Part shown: positions 49,558 to 58,206 of the stretch, piece by piece | How positions within the stretch are numbered: position 1 is the first letter of the stretch | Layout of the letters: each line of letters starts with the position of its first letter | Source: CAWBQO01 sp963790965 | GTDB lineage: Bacteria; Bacteroidota; Rhodothermia; Rhodothermales; DASSAV01 | NCBI GenBank assembly: GCA_963790965.1 | Contig: CAWBQO010000006.1 | Span: 1-64,000 of the forward strand | DNA: 64,000 nt | Reading direction: 5' to 3' | Translations under genes and position numbers: made by a program | The notes under the pieces: model-generated | What the model was told of the DNA's origin: nothing | The model's database searches: none | Seen by the model: only the letters and a program-made list of their open reading frames with translations

Positions 49558-49825
49558 CAGCCGCTGCGCACGGTTGGCGCTTGATAGATTCGGATTCCCT
49601 CTGTTTCTCTGCCTGTTATAAGTGCCTGACGCATCCGCCGTGTTCTCGCGCAAGCGGCCACGCGTTGCTTTACTCAGCCCGTAAATTCGTCTCTTGGTCT
49701 CCGCGGGTTAAAGCTGTTATACTGAGCTGTGAGCGAAGTGGAAGCACGAGTTGGACACGATTTTTCCAAGCAGGGCATCAGGCGCTTCGACCGGCCTAAA
49801 TAACCAACGTTAAATTTTTGGCGTG

Positions 49826-49922
49826 ATCAGCTGACGCAAGTTCTACGGCGGCGTTGCCGTCGCTGACGTAGAATATCTTACAGAAGAGGCCCCGGCATTG
49901 GTGCGTGCCGGGGCCTTTTTCG
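49826..49922 (+). ncRNA. Candidate small RNA (hairpin plus terminator)
   Basis: A hairpin TTCTACG (49841-49847) / CGTAGAA (49867-49873), whose loop can pair further (GCGGCG with CGTCGC), is followed 14 bases later by a strong terminator. No open frame lies in this part and the genes on either side are not read rightward into it, apart from the broken toxin 270 bases away. A small structured RNA is one explanation; an mRNA 3' end is another. Confidence 0.3.
49888..49920 (+). terminator. Strong intrinsic terminator
   Basis: GGCCCCGGCA and TGCCGGGGCC form a perfect 10-bp stem with an 8-base loop, followed by TTTTT on the plus strand. On the minus strand the T tract is poor, so it seems built to stop rightward transcription, for which no complete gene is visible. 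Confidence 0.8.
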
Positions 49923-49944
49923 TCTCATCCCTTCAAAGCTGCCG

Positions 49945-52008
49945 TCAGGGCATCAGGAAGCGGTCGAGCCAGTCAAAGAAGACGCGGTGCCAGAGGAGTC
50001 CGTTCTGCGGCTTGAGGATCCAGTGCCCTTCCTCCGGGAAGTAAAGGAAGCGGCTCGGGATGCCTTTCACCTGGAGCGCCGTAAACGCCTGCATTCCCTG
50101 CGCTACCGGCACGCGAAAATCCTTTTCGCCGTGGATGATGAGCATGGGCGTGTCCCAGTTGCCTACAAAATGGTGCGGGGAAAACTGCGCGTAACTGGCC
50201 GGGGTGGGCGACTCCCAGTACGGACCGCCGAGATCGAAATCAACGAAGAAGAGTTCTTCCGTCGATCCGTACATGCTCTCGAGGTTGAACACGCCGGCAT
50301 GGGCGACAAACGTTTTGAACCGTCCTTCGTGGTGGCCGGCCAGCCAGTACATCGAGTAGCCGCCAAAAGACGCGCCGATGGCCCCGAGCCGGTCATTGTC
50401 CACATAAGGCTCGGCGGCAACGGCATCCGTGGCGCTCAAGAGGTCGCGCATGGCCTGGCCGCCCCAATCCCCCGAAATCTCCTCATTCCACGCCTGCCCA
50501 AAGCCCGGAAGTCCGCGACGGTTCGGGGCGATGATGATGTAGCCGTTGCCTGCCATAAGCTGGAAATTCCAGCGATAGGAGAAGAACTGGCTCACCTGCG
50601 ACTGCGGACCGCCCTGCGCGTAGAGCAGCGCGGGGTACTTCTTTGACGGATCGAAGTCGGGCGGGTAGATCACCCAGGTCAGGATCTCTTTGCCGTCCGT
50701 GGCTTCGATCATGCGCTTTTCGACGCGGCCCATTTTGATCGGAGCGAGCAGATCGGCATTGATCTGCGTCAGCGCTGCCGCCTGGCCCGTCTGCATATCG
50801 ATCCGGTAAAGATCGGTCGGGGCGCTCATCGACTGCCGGGCCGCGATGATCTGCAGAGCTGTCCCTGTGCCCGCAAGATCAAAACCCAGGTAATCGTGCA
50901 TTCCCTCCGTAATGCGGCGCATTTCTCCCGTCTCTGCGTGGGCGGCATAGAGCTGGACGGTTCCCTGCGTCTCACTGGTGAAGACGACGGCGGACCCATC
51001 AGGCGTCCATTCGGGGGCGTGCGCGTTGGCGTCGAAGCCCTGGCTGAGTTCGCGCTTTTGCCCGGTCGCAAGGTCGAGCACGAAGAGGCGGTTGCGGTCG
51101 GCCTCATAGCCTTCGCGCGCCATGCTGAGCCAGGCCAGCGTCTTTCCATTTGGGGAGAACGCCGGTTCCTCATCATAGCCGGGCATCCCCGCGGTGAGGT
51201 TCGTCGTCTTGCGCGTGGCGAGGTCGTAGCGGTAAAGGTCCGAGTTCGTGCTGCGCGCGGCAACGGCGCCATTCAGCTTTTTGCTGACATAGACGATGGA
51301 CCTCCCATCCGGGTGCCACGCGATGCCTTCGACGCCACCGAACGGTCCGCGGGGCGTGTCAAAGCGTTCGCCGGGCATGGCGTCGACGCCCTCGCCGAGT
51401 CCCGATTCAGCATAGGGCGCGATAAAGAGGTGGCTGTACTTGAAGTCGTGCCACTGATCCCAGTGCCGGTACATGAGGTCGTCGATGATGCGGGCGTCGG
51501 CGAGGGGGAGATCGGCGTAGAGGTCCTGCACGGTCGAGTCGAGCTTGACGTCGGACGTGTACGAGACGTGCTTTCCGTCGGGGGCGTAGAGGAAGTTCGC
51601 GATGCCGCCCTCAACGCGAGAGACTTGCCGGGGCGTGCCGCCGTCGGGAGCAACCTCCCAGAGCTGCGGATCGCCGGACTCGGTTGCGAGGAATCCGATG
51701 GCTCCGCCGTCGGGCCGCCACTGCGGGTCGTATTCCTTGCCCGGGAGCGTCGTGATCTGCCGCGGCTCACCGCCCGCGACAGGGATCGTGTAGAGGTCGA
51801 TGTTGCTGCCGTTGGCGGCCACGTCGTAGGTGGTGACGGTAAAAGCAGCGGTGCGACCGTCGGGCGACACGGCGGGCGCAGAGATCCGGCGCAGCTGCCA
51901 GAGTCCTTCCGGCGTCAGTGTTTGTTGCGCGGTGGCGGGCAGCGCAAGCAGGAGAAAGGCCGCGGCGAGCGTGGTGGCGACGCTGCGACGAAGAAGCAGG
52001 TTGATCAT
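49945..52008 (-). CDS. S9 family prolyl oligopeptidase/dipeptidyl peptidase, exported
   Basis: A 687-residue serine peptidase. Start at ATG 52008 gives a signal peptide (MINLLLRRSVATTLAAAFLL..TAQ); the longer upstream frame is not protein-like. The N-terminal part is a beta-propeller with WD40-like/TolB repeats (PAVSPDGRTAAFTVTTYD, PEWTPDGSAVVFTSET). The C-terminal alpha/beta-hydrolase has the S9 signature GASFGGYSMYWLAGH, aspartate in HGEKDFRVPVAQG and histidine in PEEGHWILKPQN. It resembles S9C acylaminoacyl peptidases/DPP-like enzymes used for peptide utilisation in the periplasm. Promoter-like CCGTACATTG lies 32 bases upstream. Confidence 0.9.
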   Translation of the reverse strand: MINLLLRRSVATTLAAAFLLLALPATAQQTLTPEGLWQLRRISAPAVSPDGRTAAFTVTTYDVAANGSNIDLYTIPVAGGEPRQITTLPGKEYDPQWRPDGGAIGFLATESGDPQLWEVAPDGGTPRQVSRVEGGIANFLYAPDGKHVSYTSDVKLDSTVQDLYADLPLADARIIDDLMYRHWDQWHDFKYSHLFIAPYAESGLGEGVDAMPGERFDTPRGPFGGVEGIAWHPDGRSIVYVSKKLNGAVAARSTNSDLYRYDLATRKTTNLTAGMPGYDEEPAFSPNGKTLAWLSMAREGYEADRNRLFVLDLATGQKRELSQGFDANAHAPEWTPDGSAVVFTSETQGTVQLYAAHAETGEMRRITEGMHDYLGFDLAGTGTALQIIAARQSMSAPTDLYRIDMQTGQAAALTQINADLLAPIKMGRVEKRMIEATDGKEILTWVIYPPDFDPSKKYPALLYAQGGPQSQVSQFFSYRWNFQLMAGNGYIIIAPNRRGLPGFGQAWNEEISGDWGGQAMRDLLSATDAVAAEPYVDNDRLGAIGASFGGYSMYWLAGHHEGRFKTFVAHAGVFNLESMYGSTEELFFVDFDLGGPYWESPTPASYAQFSPHHFVGNWDTPMLIIHGEKDFRVPVAQGMQAFTALQVKGIPSRFLYFPEEGHWILKPQNGLLWHRVFFDWLDRFLMP

Positions 52009-52040
52009 GAGAAGTTGGCGAGTAAAGTGGTAGTTTGGCA

Positions 52041-52052
52041 GACAATGTACGG
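52041..52052 (-). promoter_or_regulatory. Promoter-like CCGTACATTGTC element upstream of the S9 peptidase
   Basis: TAcaTTG core, 32 bases before the chosen start on the minus strand. The short distance supports the 52008 start rather than any farther-upstream one. Confidence 0.4.
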
Positions 52053-52296
52053 ACGGCACGTATTTCACGCTTGCAACGAGAGGCGGAATGTTGGCAGCGG
52101 GAGTTCTGACTCGGCCGCAGAGGCGCAGAGGCTTTTGCGGCGTCAAGCTGCGGAACCGCTGAACGAAAGGCCGGGGCGTTGACGTGAGCGCGCCATTGCG
52201 ATCTGGCAAGCCGTTGCATTTTGGTAAGAAGCCGGGAACGAAGAGGCGGGTTTGACTTTGGCGTGAACCACCGTCGCCCATCTTCCCTGCCCGTCC

Positions 52297-54639
52297 ATGC
52301 CCGCTCGGCTTTTCGTACGCTTCGGCTCGATCATCCTGCTTGTCACCGTCGGCTGGATATGGACACCTTGCCCGTCCTTAGCGCAGTCTGGATCGGTGCG
52401 CGGGCAGGTGGTTGACGCGCTCACGCAAGAGCCGCTCCCCGGCGTCAACGTCGTGATCGCGGGCACGACGAAGGGCGCCGCGACGGACACCGAAGGGTCT
52501 TTCGTCATCAACGCGCTTCCGGCAGCGTCGTACACGCTCCGGGCCACGTTTTTGGGGTACGAGACGCAGGTGAAAACGGACGTTGTCGTTCAGCCGAGCC
52601 GTCCAACGTTCGTTCTCATCGAACTCCGGGAGGCGGCGGTTGAACTGGAGAATGTCATAGTGCGCGGGGAGGTGTTTCCTCAGGTGTCGGACGCGCCCGT
52701 TTCCGTGCAGGTGCTTGGCGCTGAGGAAGTGCGCCGTACGCCGGGTGGTCAAAATGATCTTTCCCGGACGCTCCTGTCGCTTCCCGGCGTCGTGGGAGGC
52801 GTGGACAACCGGAACGACATTCTGGTCCGAGGCGGCGGTCCGTCGGAGAACGCCTATTTCGTGGACGGCATCGAGGTGCCGCAGATCAACCACTTTGCAA
52901 CGCAGGGAGCGAGTGGCGGCGCGCTCGGACTTCTGAACGTGGATTTTATCAGAGAGTCCGAGTTCTACACAGGCGGCTTTCCCGCCCGCTACGGCGACGC
53001 GCTCTCGTCGGTTCTGGTGGTCGAGAATCGTCCCGGCTCCCCCGGCGGCCTCGCGGGCGACTTCACGCTTGGTGCCATCGAGACGGCCCTTACGCTGGAC
53101 GGCCCGGCGGGGAGCAATGCCAACTGGCTCTTTTCGGTGCGCCGCTCCTACCTGCAGTTCCTTTTCCAGCTGCTCGACCTGCCCATTCGCCCCTCATATT
53201 GGGACGCTCAGACGCGGATCGAAGTGAATCCCGATACGAAGAACCGCTTTACCTTGATTGGACTCGGCGCAATCGACAACTTCGACATCGTGCGGCCGGA
53301 CGCGGAGGACTTTGAAAGCAGCGAGACGTTCGAGCGCGTTCTGGATAACGACCAGCGATCGTACACCGTGGGCGGCACGTGGCGGCACCTCGCGGGAGAG
53401 GGCTTTTACACCGTCGCGCTGAGCCGGTCCTACCAGTCCTTCCGTTTTGCCGACGTTGATCCCGAGGGTATCGACCTGCTTGCCAACAAGTCGGTGGAGG
53501 TGGACAACCGACTGCGAGTGGATGCGGAGCGCCGATTCAGCCGGTTCGTGTCGCTCGGCTACGGAAGCGGCCTGACGCTCGGGCAGGTGGATACGCGCTT
53601 CTCTGAGAGCGCAAGACCGGGCAATTCGCTTGTGCGGGACCTGCGCTTCTCCAGCCGATTGGACGTGTGGAAGCCGTTCTCCTACGGACAACTCACCATC
53701 CGCAAGTTCGGAGGCCGACTGACCAGCAATGTCGGCCTGCGACTCGACGGCAACACCTTTCTCGATCAGCCGATTGCGATTTCGCCGCGCTTGAGCACGG
53801 CATGGAGTGCCGGGCGGGGCGTTACGCTGAGCGCGGCGGCCGGCGTTTATACGCAGTCGCCGGAATACCTGGCGCTGACGGTGCGGGATTCGAGCGGTTC
53901 GTATGCCAATCGAGCCTTGCCGTTCACGAAAGCCGACCAACTCGTGCTCGGCGCGGCGTGGCAGGCGCGTCCCGCGCTGCGACTGACGCTGGAAGGGGTC
54001 TATAAGAACTACCGCGACTACCCGGTGTCGGCTAATGACCCGCGTATTTCGCTGGCGAATCTTGGCGGAGACTACGGGTATGTCGGCGCGGAACCGCTGC
54101 TGGGCGAGGGGGAGGGCCGCGCCTACGGCGTGGAGGCGTTTGCGCAGCGAAAGCTCGTGGACCGATGGTACTTTCTCGGGGCCTACACCCTTTCCTGGAG
54201 CGAGTTTGCCGGGCTGGACCGCACACTTCGGCCATCGAGTTGGGACGTGCGGCACAGCTTTTCGTTAACGGCCGGATTTCGGCCGGGAAGGAAGTGGGAG
54301 CTGGGTGCAAAATGGCGGCTGTTGTCCGGTCGCCCCTACACGCCGTTCGATCTCGCCTCTTCGGAGGACGAGTACGCGCTGACGCGGCGCGGCGTAATCG
54401 ACCTCGACCGGCTCAACAGCGAGCGTACGCCCGCGTATCACCGGCTGGACGTGCGCGTGGACCGGCGGTTCGCCTTCCGCCGGTGGAACGCGCTTATTTA
54501 CTTCGATATCCAGAACCTGTACAACCGGACGAACCTCTTCGGATACGAGTACACGGAGGACCCGTCTGTACCTGGGCGGATTCGTGCAACCGAGAACATC
54601 GGGTTGCTTCCGAACTTCGGCTTTAGCATTGAATTTTAG
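52297..54639 (+). CDS. TonB-dependent outer-membrane receptor with carboxypeptidase-like domain
   Basis: A 780-residue receptor. Signal peptide MPARLFVRFGSIILLVTVGW..SLAQ, then a carboxypeptidase-D-like domain (SVRGQVVDALTQEPLPGVN, TDTEGSFVINALPAASYTL) and a plug domain (SVQVLGAEEVRRTPGGQND, DILVRGGGPSENAYFVDGIE). The beta-barrel fills the rest and ends ENIGLLPNFGFSIEF. No SusD-like lipoprotein is adjacent, so it may take up siderophores, peptides or another ligand rather than glycans. It diverges from the S9 peptidase gene (289 bases apart); a peptide-uptake link between the two is conceivable but only contextual. Confidence 0.9.
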   Translation: MPARLFVRFGSIILLVTVGWIWTPCPSLAQSGSVRGQVVDALTQEPLPGVNVVIAGTTKGAATDTEGSFVINALPAASYTLRATFLGYETQVKTDVVVQPSRPTFVLIELREAAVELENVIVRGEVFPQVSDAPVSVQVLGAEEVRRTPGGQNDLSRTLLSLPGVVGGVDNRNDILVRGGGPSENAYFVDGIEVPQINHFATQGASGGALGLLNVDFIRESEFYTGGFPARYGDALSSVLVVENRPGSPGGLAGDFTLGAIETALTLDGPAGSNANWLFSVRRSYLQFLFQLLDLPIRPSYWDAQTRIEVNPDTKNRFTLIGLGAIDNFDIVRPDAEDFESSETFERVLDNDQRSYTVGGTWRHLAGEGFYTVALSRSYQSFRFADVDPEGIDLLANKSVEVDNRLRVDAERRFSRFVSLGYGSGLTLGQVDTRFSESARPGNSLVRDLRFSSRLDVWKPFSYGQLTIRKFGGRLTSNVGLRLDGNTFLDQPIAISPRLSTAWSAGRGVTLSAAAGVYTQSPEYLALTVRDSSGSYANRALPFTKADQLVLGAAWQARPALRLTLEGVYKNYRDYPVSANDPRISLANLGGDYGYVGAEPLLGEGEGRAYGVEAFAQRKLVDRWYFLGAYTLSWSEFAGLDRTLRPSSWDVRHSFSLTAGFRPGRKWELGAKWRLLSGRPYTPFDLASSEDEYALTRRGVIDLDRLNSERTPAYHRLDVRVDRRFAFRRWNALIYFDIQNLYNRTNLFGYEYTEDPSVPGRIRATENIGLLPNFGFSIEF

Positions 54640-54803
54640 CGGTTTACAGCGATCCTGCGCGAGCTTCTTGCCTTTCTACATAACACGATAGTCACTTTCG
54701 CAGCGGAACAGGGATGGACCGCCTCTGTAGCAACGGCCTATTGAAGCGCCATAATGTACTCGCAGCCGAGACAACGCGACTGGTGCTTTTTACCTCGTCA
54801 AAT

Positions 54804-54813
54804 CGTATTTTAC
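54804..54813 (+). promoter_or_regulatory. Promoter-like CGTATTTTAC element upstream of the lipoprotein gene
   Basis: CGTATTTTAC, 36 bases before the coiled-coil lipoprotein start. Together with the terminator at 55591-55620 it would define a single-gene transcript. Confidence 0.4.
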
Positions 54814-54849
54814 ACGATCGCCCGCAACGCAACCCAACCTTACAAAAAC

Positions 54850-55563
54850 ATGAATCGACTGAGCATCCTACTGCTGGCGCTGTTAACCTTTACCTTCGTG
54901 GCCTGCCAGACTGAAACTGACACAGCGGGCCTGCCGGAGACCACGATCTCCGACAACGATCGCGCTATGGTTGTCGCCGACGTAGATAGCCAGCTGGCTT
55001 CGCTCGACCGCGACCTTGCCGACCTGGAAGTGCGAGCTGCCACCGCGCCGGAAGACGTTCGCGAGGAGATCGACGGCGAGATTGTCAAAGCTCGTGAGGA
55101 GCGCCGGGACATCAACGCGCTCCAGGCAAACCTTGGCACCGCCGAGGATATGGAGGACTGGCGCGACACGCAGGGCAAGATCTGGGAGGAAATCCGCGAT
55201 CTCGACGCCCTCATCACCCAGGCGCGGCTCGAAGCCACCAATGAACTTGCCGACTTCCAGGACGTCGCCGGAAGCGAAATGGAATCTCTCGACCGCGACA
55301 TCGCCCGCATGGAGGCACGTGCTTCCACGATGGACGAAAGCGCCCGTGCCAACTACGACCAGCAGCTTGCGCAGCTTCGCGAGCGCCGCGACGCATTCAA
55401 CACGAACTGGCAGGAAGTTCAGAATGCCACCGAGGAGAACTGGCGCGACGTGCGCAACAGCTTCGCCGAGGGATGGCGCGACCTCCGCGGCTCTTTCTAC
55501 GACATGCGCGTCCCGGATGTGAATGTGGACGTATCCTCGCAGCCGGTTGGCAACGTAGACTAA
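54850..55563 (+). CDS. Coiled-coil lipoprotein
   Basis: A 237-residue lipoprotein: signal MNRLSILLLALLTFTFVAC with a lipobox (FVAC-Q), then a long acidic helical part with heptad-like spacing (VVADVDSQLASLDRDLADLE, VKAREERRDINALQ, ARANYDQQLAQLRERRDAFN). A short repeat appears twice (SLDRDLADLEVRA and SLDRDIARMEARA), hinting at internal duplication. The tail is tryptophan-rich (NWQEVQNATEENWRDV, EGWRDLRGSFYD) and ends VGNVD. No family recognised; an envelope spacer or stress protein is imaginable. Single-gene unit with its own promoter-like element and terminator. Confidence 0.75.
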   Translation: MNRLSILLLALLTFTFVACQTETDTAGLPETTISDNDRAMVVADVDSQLASLDRDLADLEVRAATAPEDVREEIDGEIVKAREERRDINALQANLGTAEDMEDWRDTQGKIWEEIRDLDALITQARLEATNELADFQDVAGSEMESLDRDIARMEARASTMDESARANYDQQLAQLRERRDAFNTNWQEVQNATEENWRDVRNSFAEGWRDLRGSFYDMRVPDVNVDVSSQPVGNVD

Positions 55564-55590
55564 TCGACTAAAGCTTCTATCGCTTTGCGA

Positions 55591-55620
55591 AGGGGTGGCG
55601 GGTTTCGACCGGCCACCCCT
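55591..55620 (+). terminator. Intrinsic terminator after the lipoprotein gene
   Basis: AGGGGTGGC pairs with GCCACCCCT around a TTTCGA-centred loop and is followed by TCTTT. It lies 27 bases after the stop. The NFACT frame that reads through this hairpin is therefore not taken as coding before 55648. Confidence 0.65.
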
Positions 55621-55647
55621 TCTTTGCGCTTATACCGTCGCCACCCC

Positions 55648-57309
55648 GTGATCGCAAATTACTTTACGCTTCGGGCGCTTGCGCAGGAATGGTCGGCCGA
55701 CATGCCGGGCAGTGTCCTTGCAGACGCCTATTCGCAAGCGCGTGACGAACTGACGCTCGCCTTTTCCTCTGCGGGCAAAGAATGGATGGTGCGCGCGTCC
55801 GTCCGGTCCGACCGGCCATTCCTCTATCGCGGTGAGGGGTACAACCGCGCCCGCCGAAACGTGACGACGCTTTTTAAGCACGCCCTCGGCCGAGAGCTTG
55901 AGGGCGTGCGCGTTGCCGAGCGCGATCGAATCGTGTACTTCGACCTGGCGGGCAATCTCTCGGTGCAGGTGCGGCTTTTCGGACCCCGCGCGAACGTGTT
56001 CGTCGTTGATGATGAACAGGAAGTTCTAAATGCCTTTCGCGACGAGCGGACGTGGATCGGCACCACGGCCGCGGCACCCCATCCGGCTCCCGACGTAGCC
56101 GACTTCAACCAATTTCAAGAGCGACTGAGACCGCTCAGGAACTCAGTCGGGCAGACGGCTGCTCAGGCGGTGCCGCTATTCCAGCGGGCGCTCGCAGAAG
56201 AGGCGATGTACCGGGCAGGCGTGGAAGAGAAGGAGCCGAAACAGGTTTCAGAGGCCGAGTGGCGGTCCATCTTCGATGCCGTGGCGGAACTGCGGCGGGA
56301 GCTTGCCGAACCTACCGGCCGGATCTTGTGGCGCGGGAAGATGGCTGACGCCTTCTCGCTCGTACCGCTGCGGAGCCGCATGGCGCAGTCGCCGAAAATT
56401 ACGACGGAGGTATTTCCGACTGTTGATGCGGCGGTTTCGGTGTACGTGCGCCGCTCGCTCTCAGACGCGCGGTTCATGGAGACTTACGCGCCGCTTGAGC
56501 GGACGCTTGCGGCCGAGAGCCGGCGGGTAAGGCGTGGTGCGGACCGAATGATGGAGGAACTGCTGAATGAGAGCCGCGCGGATCGCTACGAGCAGTGGGC
56601 CCATTTGCTGATGGCTTCGGCGGCCCGAGAGCCGGCGGGCAGGACTGCGTGTACGCTGCCGGACCTCTTTGGCGGCGAGACGATGGTCGTGATACCGCTC
56701 GACCCGTCGCTTACGGCCGTGCAGAATGCCGAGGCGTTCTACGAACGTGCGCGCCGAACGCGCGCTGCGCGGGCGAACGCCGAAGAGCGCTACGCCGAGG
56801 TCGAACGAGCCGCCGAGGCGTCCGAGCGGCTGCTGGAGCGCCTCCGCGCCATCACCTCCCTTGACGCGCTCGATCTGTTTCTGCGGGAAGAGGCCGAGGC
56901 GCTTGCCCGGTTCTCCTCGCGGAAAGGCGGCGGCGGCGACGGCGTGCCCTTCCGGCGATACGACCTTGGAGGCGGGTATGAAGTGTGGGTGGGCCGCAAC
57001 GCGCAGCAGAACGACGACCTGACGTTCCATCACGCGCGCAAGTACGACCTCTGGATGCACGCGCGCGGCGTGGCCGGATCGCACGCGGTGTTGCGACTGC
57101 CGAACCGACAGGCGCAGCCCGACAAGCGCATTTTGGAGAGGGCTGCCGCCATTGCGGCGTACCACAGCAAAGCGCAGGGGAGCGGACTGGCACCCGTGAG
57201 CGTCACGGAGCGCAAATTCGTCAGGAAGCCGAGAGGTGCCGCGCCGGGTGCCGTACTGATCGAGCGGGAGCGTGTGCTGCTCGTCGAGCCGGGCGTACCT
57301 CCCGCATGA
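55648..57309 (+). CDS. NFACT-family protein (RqcH/Rqc2-like)
   Basis: A 553-residue protein of the NEMF/FbpA family that works on stalled 50S subunits and adds alanine tails (ribosome quality control). The N-terminal NFACT-N region shows RFLYRGEGYNRARR-like strands and the tRNA-contacting Asp-Arg pair in VAERDRIVYFDLAG. A helical middle forms the coiled-coil arms (RARRTRAARANAEERYAEVE). The C-terminal NFACT-R domain has VWVGRNAQQNDDLTFHHA and YDLWMHARGVAGSHAVLR. The start is a GTG (VIANYFTLRALAQEW) because the sequence before it is the terminator of the previous gene. Its stop touches the stop of prmA, read from the other side. Confidence 0.85.
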   Translation: MIANYFTLRALAQEWSADMPGSVLADAYSQARDELTLAFSSAGKEWMVRASVRSDRPFLYRGEGYNRARRNVTTLFKHALGRELEGVRVAERDRIVYFDLAGNLSVQVRLFGPRANVFVVDDEQEVLNAFRDERTWIGTTAAAPHPAPDVADFNQFQERLRPLRNSVGQTAAQAVPLFQRALAEEAMYRAGVEEKEPKQVSEAEWRSIFDAVAELRRELAEPTGRILWRGKMADAFSLVPLRSRMAQSPKITTEVFPTVDAAVSVYVRRSLSDARFMETYAPLERTLAAESRRVRRGADRMMEELLNESRADRYEQWAHLLMASAAREPAGRTACTLPDLFGGETMVVIPLDPSLTAVQNAEAFYERARRTRAARANAEERYAEVERAAEASERLLERLRAITSLDALDLFLREEAEALARFSSRKGGGGDGVPFRRYDLGGGYEVWVGRNAQQNDDLTFHHARKYDLWMHARGVAGSHAVLRLPNRQAQPDKRILERAAAIAAYHSKAQGSGLAPVSVTERKFVRKPRGAAPGAVLIERERVLLVEPGVPPA

Positions 57310-58161
57310 TCAGGCGGCGCTGCCGGCCTCCTCCCCTTCCGACATCAGAACGACAGACCACCACTCGTTCTCCGTCGCTTCCCGGATGAGGCGCAGCGGC
57401 GCGGCTGCTTTCAGCATGGCGTCGCGGTCCTGCTGAAGCAGGCCGGCGAGAACAAGGCGTCCGCCGGGGACGAGCCGCTCGCGAAAACCCGGCAACATTT
57501 CCATGAGGATGTTGCGGTTGATGTTGGCAACGACCACGTCAAAGTTGCACTCCGGCACCACGTCGAGCGTGCCTTCGCGGAAGACCACCTGATCCTGCAC
57601 GCCGTTCAGAATGAAGTTCTCGACGGCATTGGTTTGTGCCCATTCGTCGTTGTCGAACGCGACGGCGGCGTGGGCGCCAAGTTTTATGGCGGCAACAGCA
57701 AGGATGCCGGTGCCGGTGCCTGCGTCCAGCACGCGGTCGTCCCGCCCAATCACTTCGGGCAAGAAGCGCAGCGCCAGGCGGGTGCTCTCATGGTAGCCCG
57801 TTCCGAAACTCATCTTCGGGTCGATCTCCAGCAGCGTCTTGCCTTCAGCTTCCCGCGGCAGCTCCGCCCAGGTCGGCTTGATAACAAACGCGCCCACGAT
57901 GATAGGCTTGATGGTTTCTTCCCAGACGCGGTTCCAGTTCTCAGGTGGGACCTCCCGTTCCGACACAGGGCCGCCTCCGTATGCCAGCGCCAGCCGCTCC
58001 ACCTCGTCCCTGTTCGTGTCCGACCAGCGATTCGCGGGTATGAAAGCCTTCAGGAGATTGTCTTCTTGCAGGAAAGCGTCGAAGTCCAGATCCGAAAGGT
58101 CGGCAATCAACCGTTCGTGTCCGTCGTCGGACAGCGGAATGGACACTTCGATGGTAGGCAT
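57310..58161 (-). CDS. prmA: Ribosomal protein L11 methyltransferase
   Basis: A 283-residue SAM-dependent enzyme that trimethylates L11. Motifs: the substrate-recognition domain (residues 1-95), EIDPKMSFGTGYHESTRLAL, motif I VLDAGTGTGILAVAA, acidic loop FDNDEWAQTN, and VVVANINRNILMEMLP (the catalytic N-I-x-x-N/NPPY-like motif of PrmA). Slightly longer than usual at the N-terminus (IEVSIPLSDDGHERLIAD). A promoter-like element TCGTATCTTG stands 30 bases upstream on the minus strand. Confidence 0.95.
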   Translation of the reverse strand: MPTIEVSIPLSDDGHERLIADLSDLDFDAFLQEDNLLKAFIPANRWSDTNRDEVERLALAYGGGPVSEREVPPENWNRVWEETIKPIIVGAFVIKPTWAELPREAEGKTLLEIDPKMSFGTGYHESTRLALRFLPEVIGRDDRVLDAGTGTGILAVAAIKLGAHAAVAFDNDEWAQTNAVENFILNGVQDQVVFREGTLDVVPECNFDVVVANINRNILMEMLPGFRERLVPGGRLVLAGLLQQDRDAMLKAAAPLRLIREATENEWWSVVLMSEGEEAGSAA

Positions 58162-58190
58162 GGTGCGAATGGTTGGTGAACCGGGGCGGT

Positions 58191-58200
58191 CAAGATACGA
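58191..58200 (-). promoter_or_regulatory. Promoter-like CGTATCTTG element upstream of prmA
   Basis: TCGTATCTTG on the minus strand, 30 bases before the prmA start, in the 45-base gap after the next gene's stop. Confidence 0.45.
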
Positions 58201-58206
58201 ACGCCC

